Source: JBIYSM02 sp044759095 (GTDB taxonomy: Bacteria; Bacillota; Bacilli; Brevibacillales; Brevibacillaceae). From it: a stretch of 64,000 nucleotides of DNA. The notes below the pieces were generated by a model, which ran no database searches, was not told where the DNA came from, and saw only the letters and a program-made list of their open reading frames with translations. Each line of letters starts with the position of its first letter. The first letter of the stretch is position 1. The DNA lies in the NCBI RefSeq assembly GCF_044759095.2, contig NZ_JBIYSM020000017.1, forward strand, positions 14,379 to 78,378. Direction: 5' to 3'. The position numbers were made by a program, and so were the translations under genes. This document shows, one piece after another, positions 23,467-36,857 of this stretch.

Positions 23467-25731
23467 TTATTTTCCCGGGTAGCTCAGGTTGAGTGTAAAC
23501 GCAGCGGATTCCCCTTCGTCTATTTGCACCCGCACCTTATAGATCCCCGACTTTTCCAATTGAGTTTCCAGCGTCTCCGGATTGTTGGTTGATCCGGTGG
23601 AAGCCAGCTGGTTGTTTTTCCTGTCGTAGAGATAGAGGTTTACATCAGCATCGCTGTCCCAGGTCGCCGCAAGCTTTGCCATTCCCGGTTTTTTCACGGC
23701 GATGAGGTAGTCGATGTGTTTTCTCTTCCCTTTCGCCGTGCTGACTGTTCCCTTTTTCGTTACTTCCTTGATATCGGCCGGCACCAGCTTGCCGGTAGTG
23801 GTCAAGGCATACGGTTGCGGCCCCTTCGGTACGTTATATCCCTCAACCGTCACGGTGTAGGTTCCGGTTTCCGGTTCCGCAATCCACACTTGCTCCACGT
23901 TATTCAGGTTGTCCACTTCGTCGTGAAACGGTTCTTCAAAGAAATCATTGCCGTTCAGCGTCTTGCCTCTCGGTGTCTTCACCTTCAGGTTCAGGTTGTT
24001 CACCAGCTTCCGCGACGCGATGGGTGAACCCGGATAATCCGTCCAGGCAAGGGTAATCATCAGCGGCTTGTTTTTATCGGTCACTTTGACGCGGTACGTC
24101 GCCTTTCCTCTGGTTTTCAAGCCAGTCTTTTCGTCAATCGTGTCGGTTTCCATCGCACGCTGCAAATTGGCCCGGCCAAATCCTTGGGCAAAAAAGTCCT
24201 CACCCGGCAAAATGTCGGCACCGGAGAGCAGCATCGACTTGATCAACGCTCCGCTCGGATTCGAGTGTCCCTTTTCGTTCAGGTATTGGCGGATTTGCGC
24301 GACACCGCCCGCCAGAACGGGAGTCGCCATGCTTGTCCCGCCCATAAAAGCGTAGTACTGGTCGAATGGACTCCAAAAGTGGTCGTCGGGAGCAAGAGAA
24401 GATCGTGTAGACAGGATAAACGTTCCAGGCGCCACCAAATCCGGCTTGAAACGTCCGTCTTCGGTCGGACCTCTGCTGCTGAAGTCTGCCACCTGCGCAG
24501 GGTCATCTGCGAAATCGTCTTTCAGATCTGCACGGTCGTTTTCGGAAGCGCCTACCGCGATTACGTTTTTCGCTGTGGCCGGACTGCCGACCGTTCCGAA
24601 GCCTTCGTCTCCCACGTTGCCGGCCGCTACCAGCGCGGTCAGGTCAGGATGCTCCCAAAGGAAGGAGTCGAACAGAAGTGAATCCAGGTTGTATTCGCCG
24701 TAATCGTCTACGCCCCAGGAGTCGGATCTGATGCGGGCGCCGTCCTGGTACGCCTGTTCCAGCACCTGCTGGGTATCGATCATCATGCTTCCTCTTTCGT
24801 CGATACCAATGGCGTGGAACACCAGTTTGGCATCGGGCGCCATGCCCTTGTACCTGCCTTCGGACGCTTTGCCTGTCCCCAACACGGAGCCGACGACATG
24901 GGTACCGTGACCGGTCAGATCGTTGGTTTCATGCTCGCGGGCGTGGGCGTATAGTTCTTCTACTTGCCCCTCCAAATCGGGATGAATGTGATCGAGATCA
25001 CCTGTGTCCAACCCGCTGTCGGCGATTGCCACCAGCTGGCCTTTTCCCGTGTAGCCGGTGCTCGCCAGCGCATCGGACTGAATAATCGAGGCGGCGACGT
25101 CGTTTCTCTGTCTGTTCTCAGGTACAGGCAGCACCGCAATGATGTCGTCGGATTCCAGAAGCGAATCCAGATTGCGCCCGCTCACTGTCAGCTCAGCGAT
25201 GCGGCGGGCATCCTTTTTGATCCGCACGGAGCTGACGCCGTGCATTTTCCCCAGGGAACGCCGCAAATCCACCTGTTTGTCAAAGCCGACGACAGCTACC
25301 TTCACACTTGAACTTTTCGTCAGAGCCGGGCGAAGCTTCGGCGACAGCTTGAACAGGGGATGAAACGGCATCACACGCTTCACAAACGGCAACCGTTTCA
25401 GCGCGTTGCGTTCTGTTTCGTTCTCCACTTTTGCAACGAAGGCGAAGTCCGGGAGATAGTCTCCCAGTTTCACTCCCAGTTTCTCAACTCTTTTCTGCCA
25501 CTCTTCCTCCAACGGCCCGTCAAATTGGACGATGACCAATTTGGAAGAAACTTGAAATTGCGAATCGTTGCGTTCATAAGAGGAAGAAGAAAGAGTAAAC
25601 CCTTCTTTTGCTTGAATTTGTACGTGTTTCCCTGGGCGCTCGGCGGATTTTTTGGCCATCGCCGGAAAACCGCCGACCAACAGTGAGAGTACGATTGTAC
25701 CCGATAGTGCTGCATGCCATTTCAGTCGCAA
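23467..25731 (-). CDS. Secreted subtilisin-like serine protease (S8, KP-43-like)
   Basis: Secreted subtilase, 754 residues from a TTG at 25731. Signal peptide (LSGTIVLSLLVGGFPAMA), a propeptide of roughly 200 residues, then the catalytic domain with Asp238 (AIADSGLDTGD), His275 (LTGHGTHVVGSVLG) and Ser467 (GGTSMATPVLAGG), and oxyanion Asn in VAAGNVGD. After it comes a beta-sandwich (PLMITLAWTDYPGSP...) as in the oxidation-resistant protease KP-43, and a C-terminal PPC-like domain (about 650-754). The TTG start is chosen because a -10-like TATAAT and the previous gene's terminator lie inside the longer open frame; GGAGAGG lies 11 nt upstream. Confidence 0.92.
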   Translation of the reverse strand: MRLKWHAALSGTIVLSLLVGGFPAMAKKSAERPGKHVQIQAKEGFTLSSSSYERNDSQFQVSSKLVIVQFDGPLEEEWQKRVEKLGVKLGDYLPDFAFVAKVENETERNALKRLPFVKRVMPFHPLFKLSPKLRPALTKSSSVKVAVVGFDKQVDLRRSLGKMHGVSSVRIKKDARRIAELTVSGRNLDSLLESDDIIAVLPVPENRQRNDVAASIIQSDALASTGYTGKGQLVAIADSGLDTGDLDHIHPDLEGQVEELYAHAREHETNDLTGHGTHVVGSVLGTGKASEGRYKGMAPDAKLVFHAIGIDERGSMMIDTQQVLEQAYQDGARIRSDSWGVDDYGEYNLDSLLFDSFLWEHPDLTALVAAGNVGDEGFGTVGSPATAKNVIAVGASENDRADLKDDFADDPAQVADFSSRGPTEDGRFKPDLVAPGTFILSTRSSLAPDDHFWSPFDQYYAFMGGTSMATPVLAGGVAQIRQYLNEKGHSNPSGALIKSMLLSGADILPGEDFFAQGFGRANLQRAMETDTIDEKTGLKTRGKATYRVKVTDKNKPLMITLAWTDYPGSPIASRKLVNNLNLKVKTPRGKTLNGNDFFEEPFHDEVDNLNNVEQVWIAEPETGTYTVTVEGYNVPKGPQPYALTTTGKLVPADIKEVTKKGTVSTAKGKRKHIDYLIAVKKPGMAKLAATWDSDADVNLYLYDRKNNQLASTGSTNNPETLETQLEKSGIYKVRVQIDEGESAAFTLNLSYPGK

Positions 25732-25770
25732 AAAGGAAACACCCTCTCCATTGGAATCTGTAACGCTTCC

Positions 25771-25799
25771 ATTATAAGTCAGTTGGAAATATTTTAAAA
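25771..25799 (-). promoter_or_regulatory. Promoter of the subtilase gene
   Basis: Perfect -10 TATAAT (25771-25776 on the minus strand) with a poor -35 TTTAAA about 16-17 bp upstream. Transcription would start about 35 bp before the TTG start codon. Confidence 0.5.
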
Positions 25800-25801
25800 A
25801 C

Positions 25802-25829
25802 AAAAAAACCTCCTACCTGACCGGTAGGA
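25802..25829 (-). terminator. Terminator of the dehydratase/activase-like gene pair
   Basis: TCCTACC / GGTAGGA (25811-25829), a 7-bp stem with a 5-nt loop, followed on the minus strand by GG and T7. It lies 28 bp after the stop at 25857. Confidence 0.85.
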
Positions 25830-25856
25830 AGCGATTTGAAACAGACAGCCAACCTA

Positions 25857-27503
25857 TTACACACCTTCCAACTCTTCTCTGTTCCGTCGGAAGGAAAGCC
25901 ACTGCGAAAGCCCGCGCGCCCCGTAAACTGCGTTTGCCGCCGTACATGCGACCACATGACGGCTTGTTCGGAGAGGATTGGCAAAGGCGGCACGGGTTGT
26001 GAAGCGGCGAAGCTGTTCTAGCGGTACCTCCCGCTTCTGCAAAGCGTCTTCAAACTCCCTCTGGGCAGCCTGTTTTGCTTTAAAAAGCATCATTTGTACG
26101 CGGCTGTATACATTTATAGCCCCGTCCCCTGTGGTTTCAATCGGCAGAAAGATGGCGTCCGGGTATTTCTCCGTAATCAGGGATTGAACGCCGTCTGAAA
26201 CGCCGGAAGACGGCATACACCCGAATGGTTTCACGGAAATGGTCATGTTTACTTTCCGCTTGACTACGTTTAAAATCAGTTTTCCTACTTCCATGTGGCC
26301 TTCACCGCCGCGCAGGTGGTTGTTATAATGCTTGTGGGCCACCTCGGCAACCTCGTCCATGTCCGCCAAGTGATAGCCGCGGAGGCCGATTGCATGCGCA
26401 TACATTTGGAACATGGCGCGGAGTGCGAGATCGGCAAGGGCCAGCATTCTCAGACGCATGACGGGATTTTTCCCTTCCAGCCCGTAACGTCCTCGATCCT
26501 CTCCCCGCAGCTTCATTCGCTTCAAGGTGTCGTAACGCCCTTCCCATATGAGGTACAGGATCCAGGCGGTCACGGATTGGACTTCCACTTCAGCGCCTTC
26601 CTGTTCCAGAAAGCGCTGCAGTTGATAGTTGCCGTCCCCCTCGGTGGTCATCGCCCAGAACTCGCCGATGATGCTTACCTTCGGCTTCACGCGTGTCCGG
26701 TCCACCTTGATGGATTGAAGTTCTTTGCGGCACTTGAGCAACGCGGGGATGAGCCACTTGCCTCCGTGCAGCGCATGGTACAACTCCTGCTTGCAGTTGG
26801 CCAGAACGGCGTCCGTCGAACCCGGCACCACTTCATAGGGACGAATCCGGTATCCGATTGCATTCAGGATATCTCCCAACAATACGGCCTTCAGAAAGCT
26901 CAAAAAGAACGAGGTGTCCAGCTTCAGCGCCGATTCGTCGCCCGTCACCTGTTTCAACCCGCTTTGCTGTTGAAACAAAAGCACGCGAAATCCGTCAAAA
27001 CCTGCATCGCGCAAAGCTTTCCTGTACTCGGTGACATACGTGCCAAAGCGGCAGGGTCCACAGGAACCGCTTGTGATAAACAGGTATTTGCTGACAATTT
27101 CTTCTTTGGACTTGCCTTCCACGTCCCGCAGATGATGCAGGTATTTGACCAGATTTCCCACCGTAAAGTACGTCGGATTGCATTGGCCACGATTTCCAAA
27201 CTCTTTGCCGAAACGGAGCGACTCTGTGTCGGGGCAATCCATGTGCTTTACGGTATAGCCTAATCCGGCAAGCGCACCCTCCACCAGATAATCGTGCGCC
27301 ATGGTAAGTCCGCCGAACAGGATGGTGGTGGACGCCTTATCCTTTGCCAGGAATTGACGAGGAACGGGGTCAAACCACTGGACCCTTTTTTCCTGTCCGA
27401 GTCCCAATTCTCGTTCCGCTTCTGCCTGAAAGCGAAGCAATTCTGTTTCAAAGGCTGGCTCGTTCGTTCCATTCACTTTCGTTTCCTCTTTGATGCTTGA
27501 CAT
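25857..27503 (-). CDS. 2-hydroxyacyl-CoA dehydratase-like (HgdB/DUF2229-associated) protein
   Basis: 548-residue protein matching the C-terminal dehydratase-like part of giant acyl-CoA dehydratase activase proteins. Cysteines likely to bind an iron-sulfur cluster are visible: MDCPDTESLRFGKEF, GNRGQCNPTYFTVGNL and ITSGSCGPCRFGTYVTEY (about 150-167), plus a later KPFGCMPSSGVSDG. Homologues of the small version are the catalytic components of radical dehydratases in anaerobes; the function of this large form is unknown. It starts 30 bp after the 1162-residue activase gene, clearly in the same operon. In many Clostridia the two parts are fused; here they are separate. Confidence 0.8.
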   Translation of the reverse strand: MSSIKEETKVNGTNEPAFETELLRFQAEAERELGLGQEKRVQWFDPVPRQFLAKDKASTTILFGGLTMAHDYLVEGALAGLGYTVKHMDCPDTESLRFGKEFGNRGQCNPTYFTVGNLVKYLHHLRDVEGKSKEEIVSKYLFITSGSCGPCRFGTYVTEYRKALRDAGFDGFRVLLFQQQSGLKQVTGDESALKLDTSFFLSFLKAVLLGDILNAIGYRIRPYEVVPGSTDAVLANCKQELYHALHGGKWLIPALLKCRKELQSIKVDRTRVKPKVSIIGEFWAMTTEGDGNYQLQRFLEQEGAEVEVQSVTAWILYLIWEGRYDTLKRMKLRGEDRGRYGLEGKNPVMRLRMLALADLALRAMFQMYAHAIGLRGYHLADMDEVAEVAHKHYNNHLRGGEGHMEVGKLILNVVKRKVNMTISVKPFGCMPSSGVSDGVQSLITEKYPDAIFLPIETTGDGAINVYSRVQMMLFKAKQAAQREFEDALQKREVPLEQLRRFTTRAAFANPLRTSRHVVACTAANAVYGARGLSQWLSFRRNREELEGV

Positions 27504-27533
27504 GTGTGAATCACGCTCCTTTTAACAGGGTTT

Positions 27534-31022
<3,489 letters not shown>

Positions 31023-31107
31023 CCAATCATCCCTTCCATGACATAGTTCGCTACCATTATGGCGATAAACAAAGAAACATATTCACAGTGTTAAAGTGAA
31101 AATGGAC

Positions 31108-31151
31108 AAAAAAAAGAGAGCCTGTCATCTAGGCTCTTCTAGGCTCTCTTT
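31108..31151 (-). terminator. Terminator overlapping the stop codon of the AAA ATPase gene
   Basis: AAAGAGAGCCT / AGGCTCTCTTT (31113-31151), a perfect 11-bp stem, with T8 on the minus strand. The TAG stop (31139-31141) and the last codons lie inside the hairpin, so ribosomes reaching the end could affect its folding. Confidence 0.85.
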
Positions 31152-33526
31152 CCGCCTGTCTGCAACAAGGACTGAAAATCACACCAGGCAAGTTCGCTCA
31201 GCAGAGCTGCGTCCATTTCTTCCACTGGAATTTGGGATAAACGCAGTGCCTGATTCTGGATAGCCTCCTGGACCAGATTGAAGGCCAACCTGCCGTTGCC
31301 CGAGAGAATCCCCTGTTCGGCCGCTTCCCGAAGCGCTCTTTCCAGGCTTGCTTCCGCCTCGCCAGAAAGCTGATAGCCCGCTTCCTGAACCGCGAGTTGA
31401 ATGATGCGGAACAGTTCGTCTGGTGTGTAATCGGGAAAGTGAATGAACTTCTTAAAGCGGGAAGCCAGACCTGGATTGCTATCCAGCAGACGTTCCATCT
31501 CCAGAGGATATCCGGCAAGCACGACGACAAGGTTCTCCTCATGCTTTGTCATTTCCTCCACCAGGGTGTGGATGGCCTCCCGCCCGAAATCTCGCTCACC
31601 GCCGTTCGCCAATGCATATGCCTCATCGATAAACAATACACCGCCAAGCGCCTCACGGATTTTTCGTCTGGTCAAGGCAGCGGTTTGCCCGACATAGCCT
31701 GCGACAAGATCGGCACGTCCTGCCGTTACCAGATGGCCTCGCTTCAGATACCCTATTTCCCGCAACATCTGCGCGTACAGTTTGGCCACGGACGTCTTGC
31801 CTGTTCCCGGATTGCCGGTGAAAACGGCGTGAAGTTCTATGGGAACACGGTTCAAACCGCTTTCGACACGCTTTTGCTGGATGCTGACGAAGGCCGCGAT
31901 TTTGTTCAACTCCGCCTTTACCTGGTCAAGTCCAATCAGCCGCTCCAGCTTGATTTGCGCAGGCAGCTCCGCATCCGATTTTTGTTCTTTCCATCCTTGC
32001 GGCAGCACGTCCTCCGGGTACAGGATGGTGAAATCATCGACGTGCAGCGGTTGCTTGCCCCCCATCACCTTTCCCTTGGCAAAGATGGCATCCAGGACGA
32101 TGTTGGTTACGGTACGCGCATTGCCAAACGTCTCATCCACCCGCTCCCGATTGATGCGATCGGCAAGCGCCTGCCGCGTTTCCTTCGTCAAGGAAAAGTC
32201 GTTTCGTGCTGCCACCTGTTCGGCGATCTGGAGCAGCTCTTCCGTCGAATAGTCCGGCAGGAGGAAATGACCGGATTCCGGGAAGCGGCTGCGCAGGCCA
32301 GAATTGGTAAACAAAAACTGGCGCATTTCTTCCGGGTAACCAGCCAGGATCACTACAAACTTTCCGGCATACTCCCCGCCGGTCATGGCGGCGACCAGGG
32401 TGTCGACGGCCACCTGGCCGTAGTCGCTGCCGGATTGATCCGCACGCTTCAGGCTGTACGCCTCGTCAATAAACAAGACCCCGCCGGCGGCTCGCTTGAT
32501 GACATCCATCGTTCGCTGTTCCGTCTGCCCGATGTAGGCGCCGACCAGATGCGACCGATCCACTTCCACTACATCACTGCGTTCCAAAAGACCCAGCTCG
32601 TAGTACAAGCGGGCAATCAGTCGGGCCAGTGTCGTCTTGCCCGTCCCCGGATTCCCCATCAGCACCAGATGAAGCGGCAGTTGGTCCTTAAGCTGCCAGC
32701 CCTTTTCCGTACGCAGCTTTTGGTACTGGTAAAAACGGGCCAACTGGTGTACCCGCTGCTTGATCTCAAAGAGGCCGACCAGTTCTTCCACCAACTCCAG
32801 AGCGGAAGGGACGCCCGGTGACGTTTCTGGTTCTGACTGTTCCGCAAAGTACCGAGCGAACAGCTCTTCTCGCTGTGCCTCCTGTTCCGCCAATTGTTTG
32901 ACGGAGTCTTGAACCGAGACCAGCAATTCCGTCGAGTAGAACATCCCCTGCAGGGAGGCAGCGTAGGCATGGGCCCGCTCCAGGAGCTGGTGAAGCAAGT
33001 GATCTCTTTCTCCATACAGCCGCAGCAGGTGATCAATCAAAATGAGCGCTTCCTCATCCCGGGCGGACACTGCCGCCTGTTTCGCCTTGTCTGCAACCTC
33101 CTGCCACTTTTCCAGAATAGCCCGCTCTTGTTCCGCTTCCCCGATCAAAACTTCCAGCTGACGCTTGCGGGTAACCGCATTGTCCGTTTCACGGATCACT
33201 GGAAAACGGTCGCCAAACGGATGCGTGCTCAGCATGGAGAGGTACAAGCGGCAAAGGTGCCGGGCTGCCGGCAGGTAATCAGGAGCCAACAGACGGGCCC
33301 GGGACAGCCACTCTTCCGCGAGAAGAGAACCACCCGGTTTCCCCAGGCGCAGGGCAGCGAGTCGGGTGAGGACTGCCGCTTCCGCTTGATCCAGTTCAAC
33401 GCCGTCTGTCGACTGACGAAACTCCTCAATCCTTCTCAGGATGGGAATCAGTTCGCCCTCCGACAGCTTAGTCACGTCGGTATTCCCGATCAGATGAAGT
33501 TGTTCCGCTTCCTTTTGCAGCTGCAT
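31139..33526 (-). CDS. Double AAA ATPase of the CbxX/CfqX (SpoVK) family
   Basis: 795 residues. A helical, possibly TPR-like N-terminal region of about 250 residues precedes two CbxX/CfqX-type AAA modules. The first has Walker A GNPGTGKTTLARLI (about 290-303) and Walker B GGVLFIDEAYSL; the second has GNPGTGKTSVAKLY and GGVLFIDEAYAL. B. subtilis SpoVK, which is needed for late spore maturation, is about 320 residues with a single AAA unit, so this is an enlarged tandem relative. Both modules keep arginine-finger-type residues (GLRSRF, GLASRF), so both could hydrolyse ATP. Monocistronic by its own terminator. No partner protein is evident. Confidence 0.88.
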   Translation of the reverse strand: MQLQKEAEQLHLIGNTDVTKLSEGELIPILRRIEEFRQSTDGVELDQAEAAVLTRLAALRLGKPGGSLLAEEWLSRARLLAPDYLPAARHLCRLYLSMLSTHPFGDRFPVIRETDNAVTRKRQLEVLIGEAEQERAILEKWQEVADKAKQAAVSARDEEALILIDHLLRLYGERDHLLHQLLERAHAYAASLQGMFYSTELLVSVQDSVKQLAEQEAQREELFARYFAEQSEPETSPGVPSALELVEELVGLFEIKQRVHQLARFYQYQKLRTEKGWQLKDQLPLHLVLMGNPGTGKTTLARLIARLYYELGLLERSDVVEVDRSHLVGAYIGQTEQRTMDVIKRAAGGVLFIDEAYSLKRADQSGSDYGQVAVDTLVAAMTGGEYAGKFVVILAGYPEEMRQFLFTNSGLRSRFPESGHFLLPDYSTEELLQIAEQVAARNDFSLTKETRQALADRINRERVDETFGNARTVTNIVLDAIFAKGKVMGGKQPLHVDDFTILYPEDVLPQGWKEQKSDAELPAQIKLERLIGLDQVKAELNKIAAFVSIQQKRVESGLNRVPIELHAVFTGNPGTGKTSVAKLYAQMLREIGYLKRGHLVTAGRADLVAGYVGQTAALTRRKIREALGGVLFIDEAYALANGGERDFGREAIHTLVEEMTKHEENLVVVLAGYPLEMERLLDSNPGLASRFKKFIHFPDYTPDELFRIIQLAVQEAGYQLSGEAEASLERALREAAEQGILSGNGRLAFNLVQEAIQNQALRLSQIPVEEMDAALLSELAWCDFQSLLQTGGKRA

Positions 33527-33614
33527 GCGTGGTGTTCCTCCGTTCCAATTTGCTACTCACCTGTTGTACCACGTTTTTGCGAAAAAGAAAAGAATTCGCA
33601 GCTGGCCAAAGCAA

Positions 33615-33654
33615 ATGCAGCCTGCTTCAACAGAAGCAAGGCTGCATATTTTTT
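33615..33654. terminator. Long hairpin between the 67-aa gene and the AAA ATPase gene
   Basis: ATGCAGCC-TGCTTC / GAAGCA-A-GGCTGCAT (33615-33647), a 14-bp stem with a single bulge. A T6 run follows on the plus strand; on the minus strand only a weak TTTGCTTTG follows. It probably ends the minus-strand transcript from the topoisomerase region. Confidence 0.65.
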
Positions 33655-33661
33655 GATCCCA

Positions 33662-33865
33662 TTACAGTTTTACGTTTCCCATCTCCATGTCCGCTTGAAA
33701 ATGGGCCAATGCTGCTGGAAATACATCTGATTCCGAGTCGGCAGCAATCTTGAACATCGTCACCAGCTTGTCGCCGCTTCGGACCTGAACGTTGTACTGC
33801 GAGTCACCATCATACGTCGTCGCAAAATGGTATTCCCGTCCGTTTACCGTCAATTTGCGTTCCAA
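33662..33865 (-). CDS. Small hypothetical protein (67 aa)
   Basis: Begins at a TTG (33865) with GGGAGGTGG six bases upstream; starts LERKLTVNGREYHFATTYDG and ends FQADMEMGNVKL. Alternating hydrophobic pattern suggests a small beta-rich domain with one helix. No family recognised. It is the last gene before a hairpin in the run parE-parC-106-aa protein. Confidence 0.6.
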   Translation of the reverse strand: MERKLTVNGREYHFATTYDGDSQYNVQVRSGDKLVTMFKIAADSESDVFPAALAHFQADMEMGNVKL

Positions 33866-33985
33866 AGTGGACCACCTCCCGCCATAGTGTTGCCGGTTTT
33901 GGCGAATTCCACTCCAAACCTTGTCGCATTGCATCGACCATCGGCGAAACCTGCGCTTGCCTAGGGAATAAGCGATGTCGTTTGC

Positions 33986-34306
33986 CTACACGGGCGAAAA
34001 CGCCTGGTAATCAGTAGGCTGCCGTACCGTTTCCCCATTCGGCAGGCGAACAATCAATACGTCCGCTTCTCCTCCTTCTTCCCATTCAAAAGCGAAGCGT
34101 TTCGCAGCGTGAGGCTCGCTTTCGCTCAGGGTGTCCGCGATCGCACGCAGCGTGTCAGCCACAAGCGGCACAGGAACGCGTGTCTGCTGCAGATCGGGAA
34201 TCAAAAGCAGCTTCGGCGCATCCTCAAAATAAAGAACCGTATCGAGTAACAGCGAAACCTGCTGCCAGTTCAAATCGGATTCAAATCGTTCAAACGGCTT
34301 TGCCAT
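33986..34306 (-). CDS. Hypothetical protein (106 aa) downstream of parC
   Basis: Soluble protein starting MAKPFERFESDLNWQQVSLL, with a later EWEEGGEADVLIVRLPNG. AAAGGA is 8 nt before the ATG at 34306; an ATG three codons upstream is too close. It lies 5 bp after parC, so it is co-transcribed with topoisomerase IV. No family or function recognised. Confidence 0.65.
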   Translation of the reverse strand: MAKPFERFESDLNWQQVSLLLDTVLYFEDAPKLLLIPDLQQTRVPVPLVADTLRAIADTLSESEPHAAKRFAFEWEEGGEADVLIVRLPNGETVRQPTDYQAFSPV

Positions 34307-34311
34307 CTCTC

Positions 34312-36855
34312 TCATTCCTTTTTCTCCGTCGGTTCGTCAAACAAACTGAACTGGGTAGTCGGAACTTCATCATGGGGGGAGACTGGCGCCTGTGTACCAG
34401 GCTCTTTGATTACCGGGCTTTCCGCTTCCGACGGCAGTACGGCTTCGAACGCGACCGCTTTCAGGCCGCCTTCTACGACGACACGCCCGATTCCTCCCTG
34501 TTCGTTCACGGATACTTGCTCCGTCTCTACCCGAATCCATTCATCCCGGCGGGTTAGGGCATACAGGTTGTCCTCGACGGTAATGGCCATGATCTTATGC
34601 GGATTGGTTTTCCGTTTGCGGATGAGCAGCACGCCCTTGCCAGCTCGGCCCTGCAGCGGAATGTCCTTCAGGGACGTTCGCTTTACGACGCCTTCTTCGG
34701 TCAGCAGGCTGAAAACACGGGAGTCCTCCACATCGACTGCGGCCAATGCAACGATGGAATCAGATGAAGACAGGTTCATCGCTTTTACGCCGCTGGAAGC
34801 CCGGCCGGTTGGAGACACTTCACTGCGCAGGAAGCGAATGCCCATCCCTTCTTTCGAGGCGGCGAAAAACGCGCCTTCTTCGTTGGCAAGCAAAACGGCA
34901 ACGAATTCGTCGTCCTCGCCTTTCAGCTTCGCTGCCACCAGCGCTCCGGAACGGTTGGTCTCATACTCGGAGAGCGGCGTCTTCTTGATCAGTCCTAAAC
35001 GGGAGACGTGACAGACGTACAGCGGCAGTTTGAAGTTCTCTACGATGTGGAAGCCGACGATTTGCTGCTGCTTCTCCAACGGGATGATGTTGACCAGTGC
35101 CGAGCCGATATCCTTCCACTTCTCATCCGGTATGTCGTTCACCAGCGTTGCGAAATATTTTCCGTCCTGCGTGAAGAAGAGCGCCGTATGGGACGTGTTC
35201 GTCTCGTAGAAGTACCGGACCCTGTCTCCTTCCTTGACGCCGCATGTGTCGATGGTTCCGCCCATCGATTTGAAGGAACGCGGGCTGGTCCGCTTGATGT
35301 AGCCCTCGTTGGTGAGCGTCACGATGCAGTCTTCCGCATTGATCTGCATGGCGATATCCACTTTGATCTCCTCGATCTCCCCCTGAATTTCCGTGAGGCG
35401 AGGGTTGCTGTACTGTTTCTTGATTTCCGTCAATTCCCCGGTAATCACCTGGATCAGCTTTTTCTCGCTGCCCAGAATGGCTTCCAGCTCGACGATTTCT
35501 TTCGCCAGCGTATTCAATTCTTTCTCCAGCTTGACGATGTCCAAACGGGTAAGGGAAGCCAGCTGGATGCTGAGGATGGCGTCCGCCTGCACATCCGTGA
35601 ATCCGAACTTCTCCATGATGTTTTTCTTGGCGTCTGCCCGGTCCTCCGAGTCCATGATCGTGTCGACGATCTCCCGCAGAATGGATTTGGCGCGGATCAA
35701 TCCCTGAACGATGTGCTCCCGGTTCCGCTTTTTTTCCAGATCGTACTGGGAACGGCGGGTCACCACTTCCTTTTGGTGGGCAATGTACGCATCCAGCAAC
35801 TCTTTCAAGCCCATCTGGCGGATGGTGCCCTCATGGATCGCATTCATGTTGTAGTTGTAGTAGATCTGCAGGTCGGTGTTTTTGTACAGGTAATTGAGAA
35901 TGGCATGTTCGTCGGCGTCCTTGCGGATATCGACGACGATCCGCACCTTTTTCTGCTCCGCTTCTTTCCGCCCGGTTTCGTCGCGGACTGCCAGTGCGCC
36001 CTCGATCTTCCTCTCCATCACCAGTTCGTCAATCTGCGCGACCAGCTTGGACTTGACCACGTCGTAGGGAATTTCCGATATGACGATCTTTTTCACTTTG
36101 CTGCCCTTCGGCTCCTCGATAAAGGTGCGGCCGCGGATGATAAACTGGCCGCGTCCCGTTTCGAACGCCTTACGAATGCCGGAGATCCCTTGAACAATAC
36201 CGCCCGTTGGAAAATCGGGTCCTTTCACATGCTGCATCAACTCATCCAGCGTGATGTCAGGATTTTTCATCTGAGCGATCGTGGCGTCGATCACTTCCCC
36301 CAGGTTATGGGTGGGAATGTCGGTGGCAAAACCGACCGCAATACCGGAAGCGCCGTTGACCAGCAGATTGGGAAAACGCGACGGCAGCACGGCAGGCTGC
36401 ATCGCAGAGTTGTCATAGTTGGGAATAAAGGTGACCGTGTCTTTTTCAATATCGCGCAGCATCTCGTTCGCCAGCGCGGACAAGCGGGACTCGGTGTAAC
36501 GCATCGCCGCCGGCGGGTCGGCGTCCAGGCTTCCGAAGTTGCCGTGCCCCTGAATCAGCACCTGGCGCATCTTCCACCACTGCGCCATGCGGACCATCGT
36601 CTCGTAGATGGCGCTGTCTCCGTGAGGGTGGTACGTACCCATCACATATCCCACGGTTTTTGCCGATTTTCTGTACGGCTTGTCATTGGTGTTGCCTTCC
36701 TGGTACATCGCGTACAAAATGCGGCGCTGTACCGGTTTCAAGCCGTCGCGGGCGTCAGGAATGGCGCGGGACAGGATCACCAGGTTGGCGTAGTCGCCAA
36801 AGCGTTTCCCCATGATTTCCGCAAAGCTTTGTTCAATCACTTTGTTCGACAGCAT
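34312..36855 (-). CDS. parC: DNA topoisomerase IV subunit A
   Basis: Breakage-rejoining subunit of the type II topoisomerase that separates daughter chromosomes. 847 residues: N-terminal winged-helix/tower region with [20 protein letters not shown] (about 29-48), the quinolone-determining loop [18 protein letters not shown] (Ser and Glu of the wild-type, drug-sensitive form) and catalytic Tyr in [11 protein letters not shown], then a coiled-coil gate and a C-terminal beta-pinwheel of about six blades (about 500-810). A 2-bp gap from parE shows one operon. The C-terminus is longer than in many gyrase A proteins, but pairing with parE and lack of a GyrA-box support ParC. Confidence 0.95.
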   Translation of the reverse strand: MLSNKVIEQSFAEIMGKRFGDYANLVILSRAIPDARDGLKPVQRRILYAMYQEGNTNDKPYRKSAKTVGYVMGTYHPHGDSAIYETMVRMAQWWKMRQVLIQGHGNFGSLDADPPAAMRYTESRLSALANEMLRDIEKDTVTFIPNYDNSAMQPAVLPSRFPNLLVNGASGIAVGFATDIPTHNLGEVIDATIAQMKNPDITLDELMQHVKGPDFPTGGIVQGISGIRKAFETGRGQFIIRGRTFIEEPKGSKVKKIVISEIPYDVVKSKLVAQIDELVMERKIEGALAVRDETGRKEAEQKKVRIVVDIRKDADEHAILNYLYKNTDLQIYYNYNMNAIHEGTIRQMGLKELLDAYIAHQKEVVTRRSQYDLEKKRNREHIVQGLIRAKSILREIVDTIMDSEDRADAKKNIMEKFGFTDVQADAILSIQLASLTRLDIVKLEKELNTLAKEIVELEAILGSEKKLIQVITGELTEIKKQYSNPRLTEIQGEIEEIKVDIAMQINAEDCIVTLTNEGYIKRTSPRSFKSMGGTIDTCGVKEGDRVRYFYETNTSHTALFFTQDGKYFATLVNDIPDEKWKDIGSALVNIIPLEKQQQIVGFHIVENFKLPLYVCHVSRLGLIKKTPLSEYETNRSGALVAAKLKGEDDEFVAVLLANEEGAFFAASKEGMGIRFLRSEVSPTGRASSGVKAMNLSSSDSIVALAAVDVEDSRVFSLLTEEGVVKRTSLKDIPLQGRAGKGVLLIRKRKTNPHKIMAITVEDNLYALTRRDEWIRVETEQVSVNEQGGIGRVVVEGGLKAVAFEAVLPSEAESPVIKEPGTQAPVSPHDEVPTTQFSLFDEPTEKKE

Positions 36856-36857
36856 GG

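Noticed and set aside
25732..25803. Longer N-terminus for the subtilase (start at 25803)
   Set aside because: It would begin within the upstream terminator's T-tract and place a TATAAT promoter box inside the coding region, before the signal peptide.
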